Source: Streptomyces sp. BA2
GTDB taxonomy: Bacteria > Actinomycetota > Actinomycetes > Streptomycetales > Streptomycetaceae
Direction: 5' to 3'
Length of the DNA: 64,000 bases
Assembly: GCF_009769735.1 (NCBI RefSeq)
Contig: NZ_WSRO01000002.1
Span: forward strand, 8,543,001-8,607,000
Shown: in pieces, positions 60,980 to 64,000 of the stretch
Numbering within the stretch: position 1 is the first letter of the stretch
Layout: the number at the start of each line of letters is the position of its first letter
Made by a program: the position numbers and the translations under genes
The notes under the pieces: generated by a model
The model's input: the letters and a program-made list of their open reading frames with translations, nothing else
Told to the model about the DNA's origin: nothing
Databases searched by the model: none

Positions 60980-61732
60980 ATGACCGCCGCCCCGCGCATC
61001 GCACTCGACTCCGCCTCGGCCGTCGACGGCCGCCACATCCGGGCCCTGACCTTTCAGTCCGTACGCATGGAGTATCTGCGGCGCGTGCTCGGGGAGTTGG
61101 GCATCACGGCGGCCGGTAGCCGGGCGCTTGTCGTCGGCAGCGGGCGCGGCATCTTGGCGCGTGGCCTCGCCCGGCTCGGGTTCGAGGTCGTCGCTGTCGA
61201 CCCGTCCTTGGCCGCGACGGCCCTCGCCTCGGAGGCGGACGACGGTCTCGGCATCACCTACCGGACGACACCCCCGGAGGCACTCGACCTTCCGGGCGGT
61301 TCCTTCGACCTCGTGTACTGCGCCGACACCCTCGAGATCACCGAACATCCGGACGCGGTCCTCGCGGACGCGGCGCGCGTGCTGCGTCCCGGCGGGGCTT
61401 TCGTCTACGACACGGTGAACCGCACCCTCGTGTCCCGCCTCATCTACCTCGGCGCCTTCCAGGCCTTCCCGGCCACGCGCATCATGCCCCACGGCCGCTA
61501 CGCCGCTCACCGGTTGCGCCGTCCGGCGGAGCTCGCCGAGGCCCTCGACCGGGCGGGGCTTTCGGCGCGGGACGTCTCGGCGTTCAAGCCGCGCGACGTA
61601 CGGAGCCTGGTGCGGGCGACGCGCGGACGCAGGCGCGGCACGCTGACCGACGAACAGTTGCCGGAGTTGGTCGAGATGGTGCTCGAGCCGGAGGGCAGCC
61701 CGGTGGTGACGTATCTGGGGTACGCGGTCTGA
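60980..61732 (+). CDS. Class I SAM-dependent methyltransferase (UbiG-like)
   Basis: A 250-residue protein from ATG 60980 (GGGGAG 8 bp upstream), 14 bp after the preceding gene. SAM motif I is ALVVGSGRGILARGLARLGFEVVAVDPS; motif II follows in FDLVYCADTLEITEHPDAVLADAARVLRPGGAFVYDT. The RLRRPAELAEALDRAGLSARD region and the FQAFPATRIMPHGRYAAHR stretch are close to the ubiquinone O-methyltransferase family. Actinobacteria use menaquinone, so the substrate here is another small molecule. Acts in the cytoplasm. Confidence 0.88.
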   Translation: MTAAPRIALDSASAVDGRHIRALTFQSVRMEYLRRVLGELGITAAGSRALVVGSGRGILARGLARLGFEVVAVDPSLAATALASEADDGLGITYRTTPPEALDLPGGSFDLVYCADTLEITEHPDAVLADAARVLRPGGAFVYDTVNRTLVSRLIYLGAFQAFPATRIMPHGRYAAHRLRRPAELAEALDRAGLSARDVSAFKPRDVRSLVRATRGRRRGTLTDEQLPELVEMVLEPEGSPVVTYLGYAV

Positions 61733-61743
61733 GCGGGGGCGGC

Positions 61744-62751
61744 CTACGCCGCACCCGGGCTCTTCACCCGCTCCTCCGAAGCGGCGGGACGCTTCCCGCC
61801 GCTCGATGCGACCACCCGGCCGGTCCGCGTGCCCGACAGCGCCGCGAGCGCGACCGCCGCCAGGGCGAGTGCGACGCCCGCGACGGTGGCCGCCGTGACG
61901 TCCGTGTCACCGTGCGGGAGCAGCAGGTCAAGGGCGAGTGAACCGACCAACTGGCCGGTGATCGTGCACAGTCCGAGCAGCAGGACGCCGAGCTTCTGGA
62001 CCGCGGCGACCGCGATGGTGATGAAGGAGATGCCGACCAGGCCGCCTAGATAGAGGTACGGGTCGCTCGGCAGGCGGGACGGAAGCCCGGCGGCCACGGC
62101 ATGCACCAGGAAGATCACACTCAACGCGCCGGTACCGGCGGCGAAGTTGAAGAACGTCCCCGCGTACGCGGATCCGGCGGCGTTCTTCACATGACCGTTG
62201 ACCGCCTGCTGCCAGCTCACGCACACGCCCGCCACCAGCGGCAGCAACAGCATCAAGTACGGGAACCCGCCGCCCAGTTTGTCCGCCATCGACAGGCCCA
62301 CGGCCGCGAGCACGAGCACCGCGCCGACGACCCTGCGCCGCGTAGGCCGCTGCGGCCCGGCAGGACCGAGCCCCATCCGGTCGAAGAGCAGACCCCCGGT
62401 GACCTGGCCCGCGACGATCGCGACCGTGAACAGTGCGACCCCGAGTGCCCCGACCGTCAGCCCCTGCGCGAGCAGGAAGGCAGCGCCTCCGAAGCCGCCG
62501 AGCACCTGCCACCACCTGAGGCGCCTGCCGCGTACGTCCGCGAGCACCAGACCGACCCCGCGGCGCGGCTTGCGGAGTACGAGGAGCCCGAGGGCCAGCA
62601 CCACGAACCCCGAGCCGAACGAAATCACCGCGGCTGCGAATCCGTCGCCGCCGAGCCCGGCTGCGAGCTCACCGGTGATACGCGCTTGCAGGGATATCAG
62701 GGTGCCGGAGAAGACGGCGAGGAGCAGCCAGGGGGCTGCGGCGGCGGGCAT
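61744..62751 (-). CDS. DMT superfamily transporter, YdcZ/DUF606 type
   Basis: A 335-residue membrane protein from ATG 62751 (AGAGGT upstream). About ten TM helices occur as two YdcZ repeats: WLLLAVFSGTLISLQARITGELAAGLGG, SFGSGFVVLALGLLVL, GGFGGAAFLLAQGLTVGALGVALFTVAIVAGQVTGGLLFDRMGLGP, then the second half AVNGHVKNAAGSAYAGTFFNFAAGTGAL and LCTITGQLVGSLALDLLLP. Single-chain fused forms are usual in actinobacteria. The substrate is unknown. Two palindromes upstream suggest TetR control, although no TetR gene is adjacent. Confidence 0.9.
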   Translation of the reverse strand: MPAAAAPWLLLAVFSGTLISLQARITGELAAGLGGDGFAAAVISFGSGFVVLALGLLVLRKPRRGVGLVLADVRGRRLRWWQVLGGFGGAAFLLAQGLTVGALGVALFTVAIVAGQVTGGLLFDRMGLGPAGPQRPTRRRVVGAVLVLAAVGLSMADKLGGGFPYLMLLLPLVAGVCVSWQQAVNGHVKNAAGSAYAGTFFNFAAGTGALSVIFLVHAVAAGLPSRLPSDPYLYLGGLVGISFITIAVAAVQKLGVLLLGLCTITGQLVGSLALDLLLPHGDTDVTAATVAGVALALAAVALAALSGTRTGRVVASSGGKRPAASEERVKSPGAA

Positions 62752-62839
62752 GTGCGTACTACCTCTGGGTGGGCGTCGACGGTGGGCAGGGGGTGCCCCG
62801 GAGGCGCCTGGGCAATGGCGGCCGGGCCCGTACCTTTCC

Positions 62840-62869
62840 AACTGATCAGTTCATTTCTAACCGATCGGT
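62840..62869. promoter_or_regulatory. Two GATC-centred palindromes upstream of YdcZ transporter
   Basis: AACTGATCAGTT (62840-62851) and ACCGATCGGT (62860-62869) share the form AaCnGATCnGtT and are 19 bp apart. They resemble TetR operators. They lie 89-118 bp upstream of the transporter start and just past the hemerythrin gene's 3' end. Confidence 0.55.
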
Positions 62870-62895
62870 CCGTCGTCGGACAGGGCGGGCCGGAT

Positions 62896-62955
62896 GACGA
62901 GACGGTGCTCCACGAATCAGTGCTTGATGAATCAGTCCTTCACGATTCGGCGGAC
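62896..62955. repeat. 15-bp degenerate tandem repeat (four units)
   Basis: GACGAGACGGTGCTC, CACGAATCAGTGCTT, GATGAATCAGTCCTT and CACGATTCGGCGGAC follow each other at 62896-62955. They cover the 3' end of the hemerythrin gene and its flank. Confidence 0.6.
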
Positions 62956-63432
62956 GTTCTCGATGCTTCCGCAGCCCGCCTCGAGGTGCTTGTCGCGTTC
63001 CCTGGTGAAAGCGGCGCCCAGTTCCTCGCGGCGATCCATGGCCACGTTCTCGCGTGCGCCGTTGAGGATCGTCCGCTCCTCCTCATCGGTGTGGTGGGAC
63101 ACAGCCTCGACAAGCTTCTCCAGTTTCTCGTCCCAGTCGTCGGAGCCGACGTCGTCCACTTCGAGGAGTGCCAGCAGCGCTTCATTGCCCTCCTCGTGTT
63201 CCTCGACGCCGTGTTCGACCTCGTCGTTGTCGATGTCCCGGTAGCGCCTGAGGGCGGGGTAGACCTCGGCCTCCTCCGCGAGCGCGTGCGCGATGAGAAG
63301 GTCGGCGAACTCCTTCAGGGCATCGGCCCGTTCGGCCTCCACGCTGCGCATGTCGCGGAACAGACCCTCCATCCGCCGGTGATCATCGAGGATCAGCTCG
63401 ACGACGTCCGTTGCCGTTGCCTTGTCCGGCAT
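62932..63432 (-). CDS. Hemerythrin HHE domain protein
   Basis: A 166-residue protein from ATG 63432 (AAGGAG 7 bp upstream). The di-iron His residues are seen in VVELILDDHRRMEGLF, LLIAHALAEEAEVYPAL, EVEHGVEEHEEGNEALL and EAVSHHTDEEERTIL, giving a complete HHE four-helix bundle. The C-terminus (AFTRERDKHLEAGCGSIENVRRIVKD) is extra to the core. Such proteins bind O2, NO or iron. They are often part of stress regulons in Streptomyces; a general stress role is inferred. The 3' end overlaps a tandem repeat. Confidence 0.93.
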   Translation of the reverse strand: MPDKATATDVVELILDDHRRMEGLFRDMRSVEAERADALKEFADLLIAHALAEEAEVYPALRRYRDIDNDEVEHGVEEHEEGNEALLALLEVDDVGSDDWDEKLEKLVEAVSHHTDEEERTILNGARENVAMDRREELGAAFTRERDKHLEAGCGSIENVRRIVKD

Positions 63433-63577
63433 GTCGGGGCTCCTTCTCAGCAGGGGGCAGAGGGCTCAGCGCTGTGAGCGACTGCGTACGGATACCTTCG
63501 TAGTGAGCGGCTTCGTACAGATACGTAACGTGCTCACTCGCCTACGAGGTGCCTCGTGTACCCGGCCGTCGCGTGTG

Positions 63578-64000
63578 TCACTCCTGCGGCCCACCGACGC
63601 GGCGGGAGTGCACGGAGCTGGCGGCTCGTCCACCGGCGGCCGGCTCGCCGGCCAGGGGGATGTGGGCGGTGACGCGTTTGCCGGCCGGTTCGAGGTGCAC
63701 GTGGAAGTTCTGGGCGACGGCCTTGACGATCTCCAGGCCGTGCCCGCCGATCCTGTGCGGGTCCTCGGGGCGGGCGACGGGACGGGCGCGGGCGCTGTCG
63801 TGCACGGTCACCGCCACCGAGGAGTCCACGATGCGCAGCTCCATGACCATCGGGCCGGGGGCGTACTTGCGTGCGTTGGTGACCAGCTCGCTGACCACCA
63901 GTTGCGTCAGGTCCATCGCGCGGGCGGAGACGGTCACGTCCAGGTCCGTCCGGGCGCGGGTGAGGAAGTCGAGAGCGAGGTGACGTGCTTCGGCGATGGA
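63578..64000 (-). CDS. RsbW-like ATP-binding protein (partial, starts beyond window end)
   Basis: 140 residues are visible, with the 5' end beyond position 64000; an internal GTG at 63937 should not be taken as the start, because the reading frame stays open with family-like SIAEARHLALDFL upstream. GHKL ATPase motifs: N box ELVTNARKYAPGP, D/G region VTVHDSARARP and GGHGLEIVKAVAQNF. It has the size and fold of anti-sigma-factor kinases and regulator ATPases that are very numerous in Streptomyces. It is the sole part of its locus seen here. Confidence 0.88.
   Translation of the reverse strand, partial: SIAEARHLALDFLTRARTDLDVTVSARAMDLTQLVVSELVTNARKYAPGPMVMELRIVDSSVAVTVHDSARARPVARPEDPHRIGGHGLEIVKAVAQNFHVHLEPAGKRVTAHIPLAGEPAAGGRAASSVHSRRVGGPQE

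Noticed and set aside
63433..63577. GTACGGATAC and GTACAGATAC (29 bp apart) as a stress-sigma promoter for the hemerythrin gene
   Set aside because: The hexamers and spacing do not fit the SigB consensus well on either strand; left uncalled.

Overview
The window is a stretch of high-GC actinobacterial chromosome, almost certainly Streptomyces. Codon third positions are nearly all G or C, GTG starts are common, intergenic hairpins lack strong U tracts, and the gene families are typical of the genus: streptogrisin-type protease, GH18 chitinase and AA10 LPMO with DasR-like operators, an ECF41 sigma factor, a PucR regulator, many TetR and LysR regulators, and UvrA-like and M13 proteins. No rRNA, tRNA, CRISPR array, insertion sequence or integrase was found. 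About 54 protein genes or gene remnants are listed.

Layout. 1-10.9 kb: tail of an MMPL transporter, a DUF3048 exported protein, a secreted S1 protease, a DrrC-like UvrA paralogue, an M13 metallopeptidase and a secreted GH127 enzyme with a LamG domain spliced into it. 11-15.1 kb: a short Cys-ending leader peptide followed by three LLM flavin monooxygenases (organosulfur scavenging). 15.1-18.6 kb: a PucR-type regulator divergent from a lactate 2-monooxygenase / 2-hydroxyacid dehydrogenase pair. 18.7-22.7 kb: a secreted nuclease, a thioesterase-like gene, a DszC/SfnB-like acyl-CoA dehydrogenase, a small basic protein and an Rrf2 regulator.

23.1-29.4 kb is the most distinctive system. A small double-glycine-leader peptide with a Cys-free, Lys/Arg-free core is followed by a complete NHLM-type export operon: an HlyD-like adaptor, a C39 peptidase ABC transporter and a second ABC transporter with a long N-terminal extension. 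No modifying enzyme or immunity gene is present in the window.

29.4-38.9 kb: a serine hydrolase, a DasR-controlled LPMO, a quinone-oxidoreductase-like enzyme with an AraC regulator, a TauE/SafE exporter beside a frameshifted LysR gene, an ankyrin protein, and an orphan sugar-binding lipoprotein divergent from a GbpR-like LysR gene. 38.9-48.8 kb: an eight-gene, overlap-coupled operon for complete meta-cleavage of 3-hydroxyanthranilate to pyruvate and acetyl-CoA. It is divergent from an MHS transporter and a carboxylesterase, with a pair of matching operators between them.

48.9-64 kb: cspA and a DEAD-box helicase with structured 5' leaders, a TetR gene, an SGNH hydrolase, an ankyrin protein divergent from a chitinase with a classic chi operator pair, an ECF41 sigma factor with its FAD oxidoreductase, a DHFR-family protein, an FAD monooxygenase divergent from its likely TetR regulator, a secreted endonuclease/phosphatase-fold protein, a methyltransferase, a YdcZ-type DMT transporter, a hemerythrin protein and a partial RsbW-like ATPase.
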